Numbered from the stretch's first letter, positions 45,246 through 58,246 are shown. The stretch: 64,000 bases of DNA from Eulemur rufifrons (GCF_041146395.1 NC_090989.1:243898843-243962842), one strand, 5' to 3'. The notes: generated by a model from the letters alone, not told the origin. Made by a program: numbers and translations.

Positions 45246-45839
45246 TTATACATAAACCTAGTAGTTTTTCTTCTTAATTGTTTCTTTTCCTCCAGTTTAT
45301 ACTCTCTTTTATCTGGCATGGTAAAAGATGTCTAGATGTGGGTAATATAATCATTGTCGCAAGTTTGTCATTATCTGCTAAAAGAAATACAAACATAAAT
45401 CCTTATCCTCATTAACAGATATTGCTTAAGTTCTTGCTCTCTCTAACACATTTTCTAGCCATTAGGCAAATAAAAATAGTATGAGACATACCCTAGCCCT
45501 TTTCTAGCTTGTCACCCAGGGTATTGCCCTAAAAAAGAAAACGTGATGCAAGGTAGCCTCAGTTAGTTCCAATGAATGTTACAGATCTAAATTCTCCTCA
45601 GATTATAAGAGCAGGAAATCACTACTAGCTGGAACTGGCAGGCAAGGCTTTATGGAGCTAAGTTCAGACTATGCCCAGAAATAAAGCCCTACATGTATTC
45701 AAGGTTATTAGGGGTTTAACTGGGCCAGCCAAGTTTATAATGCCCTTTCCTCCACTTCTTCAGTGTTGCTTATTTTCTTTCAACTCTTGCCTTCTTTATG
45801 TCAAGATGACTATGTTATAGTGAACCATTGTTCATTTCT
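45246..45839. other. Unassigned noncoding DNA
   Basis: Nothing recognisable. Confidence 0.4.
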
Positions 45840-46640
45840 CATTAGTTGCATTAGGGGAAATGGTTAAGATGGATTAAGACGGGCACCAGCAGCTGTGCCA
45901 CCCTGAGAGTAATTAGATGTAACACAGCAAGTGTGGAAATTATCCTGTCTGCTTCAAGTCTCTGAGTTCCAATTCAGGCCTTGAACTTAACCTATGCCGG
46001 TGATTAACTAGCTGGTTATCTGCTATTGTGCCACAGTATGTACTTTTGGCCTCATGTCCTAGTTCATGGTAGAAATATACACTCATTCTCTACTTTTTCT
46101 CGATGTCCTCAGATGGTTTATGTAAAAGATATAATTGGGAGAAATTCTGTCATAATTCTGTTATAATATCCCAAGTTTAGATTACTCATAGCCTTTGTCA
46201 CATGCATTTTTATTTTTAAAATATAAATGGCACATGAATTATGCTGTAGTCATATATTAATATATACATATACATACATATATACTATATATATAAAAAT
46301 AAAAAAATAATTTTGCATCCCCCCAAAGAGGTGAATTTCTTAAAGGAAAGGAAAATAAAAATTTCATAGGGTGTAGGGCAGAGCAAACGCTCATCACAGA
46401 CTCATCTGACAAGTCTCTTTCAAGAGCCTGTCCACAGATTGAAGATTCACTCTTTGCTCAATTTGCATCCTTGGCCCAATAAATGTTTTATGACCTCCCT
46501 CTATGAGCACTCACAGCCAGAAGGAGGTAATGCAAAATTGATCTGTATATTAAAACTGCTGAGCCAAGCGGGCTTGCTCCTGGAATTACACTGATTATGT
46601 GTGTGTGATTCAACAGGCCCTATTGAAACACCATAGTATT
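45840..46640. other. Candidate conserved noncoding (enhancer-like) stretch
   Basis: Largely non-repetitive apart from an AT-rich run near 46255-46310. It contains a POU-type octamer atttgcat at 46461-46468 and an octamer-like inverse, atgcaaaa, at 46530-46537. Homeodomain-type cores also occur ('gagagtaattagatg', 'ggtgattaactagc'). Motif content alone is weak evidence, so function is an inference. Confidence 0.28.
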
Positions 46641-46839
46641 TGAAAAAGACACCCATCAGCTGCATTTTTTTATACACCCAGTTTTCTTCTTTTCCTCTGC
46701 ATCTTAACCCTATGGGCCAACTCCCATATTCACATCTTTTAACTCCCCTTTGGGCTCATGAATAGCAATAAATGTTTTCAGGAAAGAAGATGCTTAACTA
46801 ATATGCTCAGCAGTCTATTATTTCTAGAATGCAAGGAGG

Positions 46840-47005
46840 GACATGGACCTTGGAATCAAACGCATGGCAATTGGAATCCCAGCTTCACCGTTTATTTGCT
46901 ATGTGGATTAGGGCAAATTATTATCTATCTCTGGGTCTCATATTGCTATTTGAAAGTGCAGAAAATAACATTCACCTGCCTGAATTGTTGCAACTATAAT
47001 TGGTA
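46840..47005 (+). repeat. MIR SINE
   Basis: 'acatggaccttggaatcaaa', 'ggaatcccagcttcaccgtt', 'atttgctatgtggattaggg', 'tctatctctgggtctcatat' in sense MIR order. Confidence 0.8.
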
Positions 47006-47224
47006 TGGCCAGGCTTTGGCTATCTGTGGATATAAAAGGAGACCCATTTTCTTTAATATCCATGTTATGATGGTGTGAGTTAATACTAGTGTGATAGATT
47101 CCCTTAAAACATGCTTCAATTATTTCTTGAAATGACACCAGTTTCTTTCTTACACATGTGTTATGAATAGGCTTTTTAGTTTCTTCACTCTGTTCTTTTT
47201 TGACAAGCTCCCAAGATATTTATT

Positions 47225-49080
47225 TACAAACAACTATTTTTATTGAGTGCCTATTTTGTGCCAGTATTTTTTCAAGCATATGGATTGTGTGGTGAATAGG
47301 ATGGACAAGGTCCCTGTTTGCATGAAGCTTATGGCAAGTGAGAGTGAGGGAGGCAGGTAAAATAGATAAATAATTATAGATAAGGAAAAATACTCTGAAA
47401 GAAATAAAACAGAGCAATCTGATAGAAATTCACTGGCAACATTAGACATGGTAGTCAGGAAAGTCTTCTCTAAGGAGTTAATATTTAAGCTAAGACCTAG
47501 ATGATGAAGGTGGTGCACAGTAAGTGAAAATTGAAGAACATTCCAGATTGAAGGAGCAACAAATACAAAATTCTGAGAAAGATTCACCAAGTTAGAGCAA
47601 TCGAGGAAAGGGAAGTATAGCCAAAATGTAGTGAGAAAGGGATAAAGTGGTAGAAAGGTAGTCTGAGAGTTACGCAGGGACCTGATCATGTATGGCCATG
47701 TAGAGCAGCAGAGGACAATTATAATGAGTTTAGAAGATATTGATATGTTTTAAGCAGGTAAGCCATTCGATCTGATTTACTTCTTTAAAAGATAATTCTT
47801 GCTGCTGGATGAATAAGAATATGGGTATAATGGTACTAATAGGGAAAATATTTTGGTTATTATTGTAGTCCAAGTAAAACAAGATGGTGCTGGCTTTGTT
47901 AACAAGGTAGAAACAGAGAAAACAAGATGAGGGAAGGGATTTGAGATCTACTTTGACATAGAACCAGTATTACTTGTTGATGGATTGGGTAAAGGGGCAA
48001 AGAGGATTAAGAAGTGATGCCTAGGTTTAGTTATTTAGCAATATTTACTGAAATGAAAAAGGAATAAAATATTTTTGTTCAGTAGGGGAAGCATGGTACA
48101 GGATAGAACATGAGTTCTGTTTTTGATAAACTATGCTTATACTTACACTTAGTCATCCGTCTAAAGATGTCAAGCCGTTAGATATAAAATCTGAAATTCA
48201 CGGTTGAGAGAAGAGTTGGAGATTTTAATTTGAGAGTCAAGAAAATATATATGACATTTAAAGCAGTAGGGCTCAATGAGTTACTGGGGAATATAAATGG
48301 GAGACAAAGGAAGAGGTTATAAGACCAACCATGAGGATACTCTAATACTTAGATGTTGGCTAGAGAACAGGAGAAAGTAAACAAGAATGAGAGAGAAAAT
48401 CAATGAAGTTGGAAAAATTGAGATAATGAATGATGTTCTGGAATTTAAGAAAGAAATATATTTGATAAAGTTGAGAGTTTGGACTACGTAATGCTAAGAA
48501 GTGAAAAAAGGAGAGAGAAGGGATTATAAAATTTGGCAACATGGAGATCACTGACAAATTCTTGGTGAGAGCTGTTCCATTGGAGTCTAGAGGTTGAAAA
48601 CCCAAATGAAGTGAATTGAAGATGGGATAGGAGTTGAGAAAGAGAATATAGACAATTGTTTTGAGACATTTGGCTTTTGTAAGAAATAAAGAAAGGAGAC
48701 ACTCTTTGGAAGGGCATGATAGGTCCAGGAAGGTTTTTTTGTTTTTAATGGCAGATACTAGAGCCTGCATATTTTTCAGTGCTAATAATCCTTGGAGAAG
48801 AATAAATGCATAATGCAGGAGAGAGAGGGAATCATTGCCAGAGTGAAATCTTTGAGAGAGCATGAGACAATGTCTGTAGAACACAAGTGCTTTGCCTGGC
48901 GTTTGATAGATAATAGTACCCCATTGTAGGAGAAGAGAGAGCAGAGAATGTGGGTTTATTTTTTGGCAAATTGAAGATGATTTCATCTGATTATTTCCAT
49001 TGTCTCAGAGGAGTACAAGGTAAGAATATTATGTAAGAGTGACCAGAGAAGTAAAGGGGTTTTGGAAGATTTAAGGAGTG
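47225..49080 (-). mobile_element. Long L2 LINE remnant with decayed reverse-transcriptase ORF
   Basis: About 1.85 kb of antisense L2. The 3' end is at 47225 ('tttattgagtgcctattttg', 'gccagtattttttcaagcat') and the antisense body runs to about 49080 ('tggtagtcaggaaagtcttc', 'gaacattccagattgaagga', 'atgtatggccatgtagagc', 'attcttgctgctggatgaa', 'caacatggagatcactgac'). The minus-strand frames of 149 codons (47689 to 47240), 208 codons (48986 to 48360) and 77 codons (48717 to 48484) all lie in it. The last contains 'HQEFVSDLHVAKF', resembling a stretch of the L2 reverse transcriptase. The three frames differ, so the ORF is frameshifted and non-functional. These are the longest open frames in the window, and none is a host gene. 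Confidence 0.75.
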
Positions 49081-49774
49081 AAGAGATATGTGAAATAATC
49101 AATGAGGGCAGAGGGAATATGAACTTATAAGGAAATATACTAGTCTTGCTAGGCTAGTACGTTTTGAAAAGGAAATGAATTTAACACAAGACCTGCTAGT
49201 AAGATAAGGTGCCTCTGCCCCTATTGCTGCAAGGCCTCCTGAAAACACCACTCACCACAGAAGGCTCTACTGGTGATTGCTGTGCTGCCCCTGCTCTGGC
49301 CATGAAAGGGACTATTCCCTTTGCTGCTCCATTTCAAGCATAAAGCAAGTGCTTCATTAATCCCTTCATAAAGCAAGATCAGGCTGGACATTTTAACACA
49401 ATTTTATTGATGTTTTAGATATGGTGAAAGAAAGCAATGATGATGTAAATTTAAAAATATTTTTTGATATAGCTACTCTTGGAATTTACAGCATTTTTGA
49501 CGAAGGCCTGATGAATATTTTCATGCTTATGAATCAACTGGCTGCCACATAGATAGCAAGGGCCAATTTACTTCCCCCAAAGAGAAAGAGACCATTCAAT
49601 GTGCGAGCACCAACTACTCCAAGGGAGATGAAGATAGTCCATTCTCAAGGCCCGTCTAAGGTCTATTGTCCAAATCCCAATTTTCTGTCTCCAGGATCTT
49701 CCTCCTCCCAAGTTGACTGACAGTTGTAATACTGATTCACTTTTTTTGGGTATGATTTCATTTTTTTCCAGTTT
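49081..49774. other. Unassigned noncoding DNA
   Basis: No recognisable repeat. The minus-strand frame at 49568-49858 overlaps the following L1 3' end and has no family match. Confidence 0.4.
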
Positions 49775-50849
49775 TCTAAAATTGTGGTCAAATACATATA
49801 GCATTAAATTTACCAACTTTACCATTTGACGTATACTGTTCAGTGGTATTAAATACATTCATGATGTTGTGCTACCATCACCACCATCCATGTCCATAAT
49901 TCTTTTTATCTTATAAAGCAAAACTGATATCCATTAAACAATGACTCCTCATTGCCCCCTTCTCCAGCCCCTGGCAACCACCATTTTACATTCTGTCTCT
50001 ATGATTTTGACTATTCTAAGTGGCTTATGTATGTAAAACCATACAGTACATGTCCTTTTGTGACCAACTTTTTTTACTTAGCACAATGTCTTCAACATTC
50101 ATCCATGTTGTAGTATCAGTCTATTTATGTCTTTGGATCTAAAATTAGTCTCTTGTAGACAACATGTGTTGGATAATATTATTTAATCCATTCTTCTAAG
50201 CTCTGTCTTTAATTGGGGAGTTTAATACATTTACATTTAAGTAATTACTGATAAGGAGGGACTTACTCCTGTTATTTTTCTATTTGTTTTCTGTATGCCT
50301 TATAGCTGTTTTGTCCTTCATTTTCTGCATTACTTATTTTTTGTGTTAGTTGTTTTTATGTGGTGAAATATTTAAATTCCTACTTATTTTGTATATGTTC
50401 TAGAGGTATTTTGTTTGTAGTTATCACAAGAATTATATTTATCTTTTTTTTTCTTTTTTTTTTCTTACCCCCCCCAAGAATTATATTTAACATCCCAAAG
50501 CTATAATACTCTGATTTGAATTCATATCAGCTTAACATCAATAACTTAAAAAAACTCTGCTCCTCCTTTGGTTGTTGATGTCAAAAAAACCCCCTACATC
50601 CTATACATGTGTGCCCTAAAATATAAGATATTAATTCTTTTAAATGCATTAGTCTCTTAAATTATGTAGAAGACAATATGTGGAGTCACACACCTTTCTT
50701 TTAATAACACTAGCTTTAAGACTAATCATTTTTTCAAAAAAAGCATTAGGTCTCTTAAATAATATAGGAAACAAAAATGGGGTTACAAATCGTTATTACT
50801 ATAATACTAGCTTTTATATTACCCATATATTTATTTATTGAGACCTTTA

Positions 50850-51891
50850 CTTCTTCATATGATGTTACTTATAGTTTAGTGTCTTTTCATTTCACCCTGC
50901 AGCATTCCCTTAAGCATGGTTTACATGACAGGTCTAGTGATAACAAAGTACCTCAGCTTTTGTTTATCAGGGAATGTCTTAATTTCTCCTTCATTTTTGA
51001 AGGACAATTTTGCTAGATATAGAATTCTTGGTTGACAGATATTTTTCTTTTAGCACTTTGAATATGTAGACTCATGCCTCTGGCTTTTGAAGTTTCTGAT
51101 GACAAATGTGCTGATAGTTTTATTGAGTATCTCTTATATGTGGTGAGTCATTCCAATCTTCTGTTTCAATATTCTTGCTTTGTTTTTATCTTTCTCAAGT
51201 TTGATTATAATATGTCTAGGTGTGTGTCTCTGAGTTCATCTTACTTGGAGTTTATTGAGCTTCTTGGATATTTATATTCATATCTTTCATCAAATTCAGG
51301 GTGTTTTCAGCCATTATTTTCTTATATTATTCTACCCCTTTCTCTCTATTTTCTCTTTTTGGGACTCCCACAATATCTATTTTGGTCTACCTGATGGTAT
51401 CCTATAAAGAATCCCTTAGAATCTTCACTTTTCTTCAGTCTTTTTTCTTTATGTTTCTCAGACTTAATAATTTTCACTGTCCCATCTTCAAGTTTGCTGA
51501 TTCTTTCTTCTGCCTCTTCAAATATGCCTTCGAATTTCTCTGGTGAATTTTTCATTTCTGTTACTGTATTTTTCTTCTCCAAAATTTTCTTTTTGCTTTA
51601 TTTATGGGGTTTCTATGTCTTTATTGATAATTAATATTTCTTGACCTTATCCACATCGTCCTTTAGTTCTTTGAGCATCTTTGAGATAGTCGTTTTAATG
51701 TCTTTGTCTAGTAGATCTGCCATCAGGTCTTTTTCTGGGACAGTTTCTGTTATTGTTTTTTTATTTGAATGGTTCATATTTTTCTGTTTATTTGTATGCC
51801 TTATGTTTTTTTTTTTGTTGTTGTTGTTGAAAACTGGACATTTGAGTGTTACTGTGGTAATTGTGGAAATCAGATTCTTCTTTTTTCCCAT
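50850..51891 (-). pseudogene. L1/HAL1 ORF1 (ORF1p) pseudogene
   Basis: ORF1p is the RNA-binding coiled-coil protein of L1-type retrotransposons. Reading from 51891 downward, the minus frames give an N-terminal part with 'DLLDKDIKTTISKMLKELK' (51891-51631). A frame change then leads to 'EEAEERISKLEDGTVKII' with 'SEKHKEKRLKKSE' (51582-51346), the end of the coiled coil. The RNA-binding part continues to about 50850, recognisable in antisense DNA such as 'cttggagtttattgagcttc' and 'agaattcttggttgacaga'. Multiple stops and frameshifts break the reading frame, so no product is expected. Plus-strand open frames in this interval are antisense shadows. Confidence 0.7.
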
Positions 51892-51907
51892 CGTTTGCTG
51901 CCTTTTC

Positions 51908-51949
51908 TTATTTATTTATTTATTTATGTATGTATGTATGTATTTATTC
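51908..51949. repeat. Tetranucleotide repeat (TTTA)n(TGTA)n
   Basis: About five TTTA units followed by four TGTA units, inside the half-L1 near the start of ORF1. Confidence 0.9.
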
Positions 51950-52620
51950 ATTTTTTGGTTGTTGTAACCTGTCTGTATGTCAAGGATCTGGCTGAAGTAT
52001 AAACTTAAGGTCTTCTGAAATCTTTTCTGATCCTGCACCTTTCCCTGGCATGCATGTCACTTTCTAATTTTCCTCAGATATGCAGTTGGTCTTGAATGTC
52101 CTAGTCTTTAGTGTAACTGAAAGGGAATAATAAAGAAGATGAAAAGAAGCAGAAAAGGGTGCCAGTACTTTAAATCCCTTGGAAGTCACTTAAGCTAGAG
52201 GAGGAGGATCTTGCAACAATGGGGAGAGTAGCAACACCGACCACCCATCTTTTCATCTATACCTTTGTGATCAGAAGTCAGTGATCAGAGCAGAGATCTT
52301 TGATATTTGGAGGACAGGGTCCTTTATGCCTACCCTGGCTCTTGCAGATTGTGTGCATGTTGCTCTATGAACACATGCAAAGCTACCTGATGCAGGGATG
52401 AGGGTTAGGGGATTGATAATTGCTACTGTGCTAAGAGCTGATATTGACTGAATTCACTACAATTTATCATCCAAGACTTCCTGTGGAAGTTACAAGCCTT
52501 CAATAGACTCTAGAGTTTCAAAATAATTACATTAGACAGCTTCTGCCAGTGCAAGTGTTGTCTAGGTGGAGAGATAGGTTCCTAGTGCTTCTTACTCTGC
52601 CATCTTCTCCGAATGCTCTT

Positions 52621-54469
52621 ACCAATTCATCTTTGAAGAAAGTCTATCGTAAACAAAATGGATGTAGTCTTGCTCAATTGTCTGAATTAGATAATAATAT
52701 CAGTGAATTTTTCATTATTCTCTCTAAATAGCATAAAGTATCACACATTAGTGTCCAAATCTGAACACATACATTTTAAGTCACTACAGCAGCTTGAGGT
52801 GAAAACCACATCTGTATGACCTTCCTGTAGTTTTCTTTATCTCAGCTCCCTATATCCCATCTCAGCTGCTCAAGAACACACAAAATTTCAATGAGCAACA
52901 ATATTTTCTTACTCCACTCCAAGTCCAGAAATGCAGTTTGCAGAAATAGTTTTTATGCAGGGCAATTTATATTGACAAATAGAATTCATGGCAGTGAATA
53001 TTTTTACATTTTTTTCGCATAGAAAATATATGTGTCCTGGCTTTATATTTGTGGAATTATGGCTTATTCAAAATGTTTTCCCAACAATGACAACAAAAGG
53101 TATCTGTTTTCTTCCACAAAGGGGAATTGACATCTCTTTCCAGTGATATGTAACCACTGTAATTTTAAATAGCAATTTTTGTAGGTTGCAATAAAAAGCT
53201 TGAGCTTGAGTTGCAGTCTAAGGACCTTGCCAAATGAATTTTAAAGATCACATATTTAATGTGTCTGGAATATGCCTGCAATAAAATAGAAATCTCAACT
53301 TGGTAAATTTTAAATTATATCCCAAGGATATATATACTTTGTTATAAGTGAATCATAGAGTGTTATAATACCTAGATCATGGGTAGATGCCTAGGAAGAT
53401 GTATATTTTCTACCTATAATATTATTTTTAAAATATAAAAATAAATTATTATAATGTATATTACTATTAGATAGTACAAGTGCCTAAATTTGCATTACAG
53501 ACTGCATTTTTGCATCTGTATTGGTTCTTCTTCTAAAGCTTGTTCCTCAATTTTTTAAAAATTGGCATTTCATGTAAGACAGATTCATCTTAAAACTTTC
53601 CCAGTGGATTTATTTATAAAATTGATTTAATTTGGTTTCCAGAATGTATTCAAAATAATTGTAATAGTACATTTTTATTATACCACTTTATTAAAAAATA
53701 TATTGTTTGCTATAATGATAATTCAATTTACTAAATATTTACACTGGTGGGGTAAAGTTACAGTAGGGACAGGAAAAGAGCATGAGAGAGAAAGAGAAAA
53801 AGATATATTTACAATATATGGCAGGAAGAACATAAAACATTTGGATATGGTCATGCAGTTTAGTAACTATAATCATAAGGGAGAAAAGGGAAGATACCTT
53901 AATGATTGGAAACAAAAAATAATTATAAATAATGCACCAAAACTCGGGCTTCTGAGTAAATAATGCTAACCATGAAGCAGCAAGTGGTGGTCTGTTGTTA
54001 GAAACATCAATCTTTTTGATATTAATTGATTAATTCATTTAATCATTTATTTATCAATCTTTTCATCTTGTTTAGATGAGAAAACTAAAGAAAAAATTGT
54101 CTAAATAACTAAAACTATAATATTTGGTTTTATGTCATTCCTTTTAGAATTATTTCCATATGTGAATAGTAGTCACAATTCTACCACCTCAAAAAAGATC
54201 TCGCTCTTCACAGCAAAAATCTCTATATATTTCTTCTGTTCCACTTGATGTAGAAGTGAGTTCTAATGAGTTGAGATGTGCCAAGTGTGAAACATACACA
54301 GGGTTTTGAAGTCTCAATAATAACAAAATAATGTAAAATATTTCATTAACATTTTTATGTTGATTATATGTTGAAATGGTATTATTTAGGATATACTGGG
54401 TTGAATAAAATATATTATTCAAATTAATTTCACTGGTTTCTTTTGCTGTCTTTTAATATGGTTACTAGA
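52621..54469. other. Unassigned noncoding DNA
   Basis: AT-rich. I see no named element. The frame at 53703-53963 has no recognisable domain. Confidence 0.4.
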
Positions 54470-55998
54470 AATGTAAAATTAGAAATGCAGTAAAAACAGA
54501 CACATAGACCAATGAAACTGAATAGATAGCACAGAAAGAAACCCAGTAAACTGACCTTTAAAAACAGTGCCAAGAATACACAATGGGAAAACGATAGTCT
54601 GTTCACTAAATGGGGTTGGGAAAACTGAATATCCACATGCAAAAGGATAAAATTGGAGCCTTATTTCACACCATACACATAAATCAAGTTAAAATGGATT
54701 AACAACTTAAACATAACACCTGAAATTGTGAAACTGCTAGAAGAAAACAAGGAAGAGGCTTCCAGACATTGGCCTTGGCAATGATTTTTTGAATATGATA
54801 CCAAAAGCCCAGTCAAGAAAAGCAAAAATGGATAGGTGGGATTATGTCAAACTAAGAAACTTCTGCACAGCAAAGGAAACAATCCACAAAATGAAAAGCC
54901 AACCTACAGAATGTGAGAAAACATTTTCAAACCATAAATCTGATAGGGGGTTACTATCTAAAATACATTAGGAGCTACTACAACTCAATTGCAAAACCCC
55001 TAAATAATCCAATTAAAAATTGAGACAAAAGACTTGAGTAGACATTTCTCCCAAGAAGACATATAAATGGCCAATAGGTAGATGAAAAAGTGCTGAATAT
55101 CACTAATTATCAGGGAAATGCACATCAAAACCACAATATCATCTCACACATGTTAGAATGGCTTTCATTAAAAAAAAAGAAACAAAACATGAAAGATAAT
55201 AAATGTTGGCAAGGATATGGAGAAAAGGGAACCCTGTACACTGTTGGTGGGAAAATATAATAAATTGGTGTGGCCACTATGAAAAACAGTGTGGGAGTTC
55301 CACAAAAAAATAACCTAAAAATAGAACTAACTACTATATAATACAGCAATTCTACTTCTGGGTATATATCCAAAGAAATTGAAATTAGAATCTTAAAGAG
55401 ATATCTGTACTCCCCTATTCATTGCAACATTATTCACAATAGCCAAGACATGGAAGAAACCTAAATGTCTATTTGTGGATGAATGGATAAAGAAAATGTG
55501 GAATATACACACAGTGGAATATCATTTAGCCTTAAAATAAATCCTGCCATTTGTGACAACATGGGTGAACCCGGAGGATAACATGCTAAGTATTAATAAA
55601 TCAGCTAGACGCAGAAGGACAAATACTACATGATAACACTTATATGAGGAATAAAAACAAACTCATAGAAGCAGAGTGTGGAATGGTGGTTGCCGGAGGC
55701 TGGAGGAAGGAGGAAATGGGGAGGTATTAGTTAAAAGATACAAAAAAAATAGGAGATCTACAACATTGTGCCTACAGTTAATAACATTGTACAGTGAAAA
55801 CTTTGCTAAGAGGGTAGCTCTTATATTAAGTGTTATCTTTATCATCATCACCATAAATAAGAGGGCAAGAGGAAATATTGGAGGTGATGGATAGATTTAT
55901 GGCAAAGAGTGTAGTGATGGTTTCATGGGAATATACTTAGCTCCAAAATCATCAAGTTGTATACATTAATTATATCAGATTTTTGTATGTAAAAAAAA
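54470..55998 (+). mobile_element. 5'-truncated L1M: ORF2 C-terminus and 3' UTR
   Basis: Sense-strand old L1. The first part is the C-terminal third of ORF2, decayed. A plus frame at 54789-54971 reads 'AKMDRWDYVKLRNFCTAKE' with 'QPTECEKTFSNHKSDRGLL', which matches the conserved L1 ORF2 C-terminal region. Further on are 'ggatatggagaaaagggaac', 'tactgttggtgggaaa'-like sequence and 'attctacttctgggtatata'. The 3' UTR begins near 55660 ('gaatggtggttgccggaggc') and ends in an A-rich tail at about 55990. No target duplication is readable. The frame at 55676-55894 is 3' UTR and is not a gene. Confidence 0.85.
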
Positions 55999-57694
55999 TT
56001 AAAACCTTTATCTTCCTATTGAAAAAATCTTACAAATGTAGTTCAGATTATATTGCCATTTAACAGTAGTGCTTTAGACAATTCTGCCAAAACAATAATT
56101 GTTGAAATTAACACAGGAATTAAAATGTATATACATAGATATTAAAGGTTTATCTGTGATATAAATATGATATAAAATTCTGACCTACAGTTTTATTTCT
56201 TGCAGATTTTCTCACACTAATTGTGGTCTGTTTTGCTTACTGTTCCTAGTAAGTTAATTGGGCTTATGGATTTTTTCTTTTATTTTTAGTACATCCCTTC
56301 TTCCTTTTATTATCTACCTCTATGACATGTTTCAAGGATTTGAGAATGACTCCATATATAACACTCCATATGGTAGATCTTGAGGATCCACTGAGAAACT
56401 GTGATTCTAGAGTTGGATCTCTGTTTCCCAGTGCTAAGTTGTTTATAGTTTTCTGTTTATTGCCATCCCGTGGTCAGTGCAATTCTTTCACCACCCACCT
56501 CCTTCTCTCCCTCTTGTATTGTATGTGTATTTGTACTTTGAATTTTCAAAAAATAATCATAAACAAACCAAAAGCAAGTAGCTTTAATAAAGAACAAGTT
56601 ATCAGATAAATACTTAGGGATTTTGTTTAATATTTGTCAGGAACATTCTGTTGTGTTTGAAATAAAGTAGCATCCAGCACTATCAACATGAATGAAGCTG
56701 ACACTTGGATACAGAAAAGTCACTGAATATAAATTTAAATATTAAAGAATAATGAGGTTATAAGTGTCTGAAAAATTGCTTTTGCTCATGCCCAGTAGGA
56801 ATTTTCACCAGCATGAAATTATGTAACTATTTCTATGTCTCTGAAACATTACGAAAATTAAATTGACAGTTGTATAATTGGGTGGTAAATTTTTGATGTT
56901 TTATTTACTTTTTCTATAGATCGAAGTCTTCACATTACAAAACAGTTTTTATATACTTACACAAAAAATACAAAATGCAAATAATATTGCTAACCCAAGA
57001 AATATAAGCTATTAGTCAGTCTGTAAATGAGGTAGGTTGTGTTCAATGTCCAGGAATGTTAAGATTCTTACTCTCTACTTAACTATTTTAGAAACAAGTA
57101 TAGTCCCAATTTATAATCACTTATATTTAGACTATATTATATGTACATATGTGCATAAAATCATAAAATAAATGACAGCATATATTAAGACAATATTATC
57201 ATAATCTTTATGTCTACATCTTTATATTTGTAGAATTGGAAATTGATTTTGAGGTTTCATAAATAACATGCTTACATGTAAATTTACTACAAAGACATTT
57301 ATATATGTTACTATATTAATGAACAAGTCTGTGAGATATTCTTTTATCATTGTTCTTAGGATAATTACTCATTATACCTAAGCTTGGGAATAGATATATT
57401 TACATTTCACCTATCTTTTGTTCAGATGAAATTTGAAAATATTAACTAGATTCTGTTACATGCAAGATGCTTATTTTCATTGCTTAATTACACCACTGAT
57501 TTTGATGGTTGTATTGTGGTTATGTACAAAAATGTCCCTGTTGTAAAGTATTTGAGTATCATACAATATTAGGTCAACAAATTACTCTTAAACGATTCAG
57601 GAAGAAAATAGTTCTTTGTACTATATTTATACATTTATAATTTTTTTCTGTAAATTTAAAATGGTTTAAAAAAATAGAAGAAGAAGAAAAAAGA
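55999..57694. other. Unassigned noncoding DNA
   Basis: Very AT-rich. The 95-codon plus frame at 56322-56609 has no recognisable feature. Confidence 0.4.
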
Positions 57695-57815
57695 CTGTCC
57701 CTTGGTAACTATGTGAGCTTGCACAAGTAAGTCACTTTCACTCTCTGAGCTCAGTTTCTCCATGTGAAATCTGTGGATATTAATATTTTAAGGTTGTTTT
57801 TAAGGTTATGTTTAA
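57695..57815 (+). repeat. MIR SINE fragment
   Basis: 'ggtaactatgtgagcttgca', 'caagtaagtcactttcactc', 'ctcagtttctccatgtgaaa'. Confidence 0.65.
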
Positions 57816-57984
57816 GCCAGTTATTTTATTTCATGGGCTAAAATTTGTTTTTCTCATTATATACTTTCATGTTCAAATTGTCCCATATTTGCTAGTGGAG
57901 ACTCCTTTAAATTGAAAGCTCATTTTCTTAATATCCTTGTAATACTACCATTTCGTGATTTAAAAATCTTTAAATTTTATTAGC

Positions 57985-58215
57985 CTATTACATCAAAGAA
58001 AAGTATGCTTTAGATAAGGACATTTTCAAATATCTCAGGATAGAGATCCAGATAGTAGTTGGCAACAACCCCAAAATATTATAAAAGTCCTGAAGAATCA
58101 CCTCGTTGCAGAAGATGCAGCACCTGCGGGAGGTGTCTGTGATAGTGAGTACTGAGGAACAACCCAAAGTGTTGTTTGCTGTATTCATACGTGTTAGGCA
58201 GGGGTAACCCTTTAA

Positions 58216-58246
<31 letters not shown>
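57985..58246 (+). other. Possible short retroposed transcript ending in poly(A)
   Basis: A stretch with locally higher GC (about 58070-58200) ends in 29 uninterrupted A (58218-58246), followed by unrelated sequence. That layout suggests a processed retrocopy of a small transcript. I do not recognise the source, the start is arbitrary and no target duplication was found. A plain A microsatellite is the simpler alternative. Confidence 0.3.

Larger units (their letters stand above)
49775..52620 (-). mobile_element. Half-L1 (HAL1-like) element, nearly complete
   Basis: Minus-strand element in three parts. The 3' UTR and extreme ORF2 end are at 49775-50120 ('catcaccaccatccatgtcc', 'gcccctggcaaccaccatt', 'acattcatccatgttgtag'). 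An abrupt join near 50121 leads to sequence from the start of ORF2 and the ORF1-ORF2 spacer (50121-50850). Then come a decayed ORF1 and a 5'-UTR-like region out to about 52620, ending 'cttactctgccatcttctcc'. Nearly all of ORF2 (endonuclease and reverse transcriptase) is missing. HAL1 elements are L1 derivatives that kept only ORF1; an internally deleted L1M is the alternative. Confidence 0.6.

Noticed and set aside
47240..47689. 149-codon minus-strand open frame
   Set aside because: It falls in the 3' part of the same L2 relic. Its hydrophobic look comes from antisense purine-rich sequence.
48360..48986. 208-codon minus-strand open frame, the longest in the window
   Set aside because: It lies wholly within a long antisense L2. 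An overlapping frame carries an L2 reverse-transcriptase-like stretch. The frame is not conserved in order and has no start context or domain of its own.
50777..51967. Several plus-strand hydrophobic frames resembling membrane proteins
   Set aside because: They are antisense to the L1/HAL1 ORF1 relic. T-rich antisense sequence produces Phe/Leu/Ser-rich frames.
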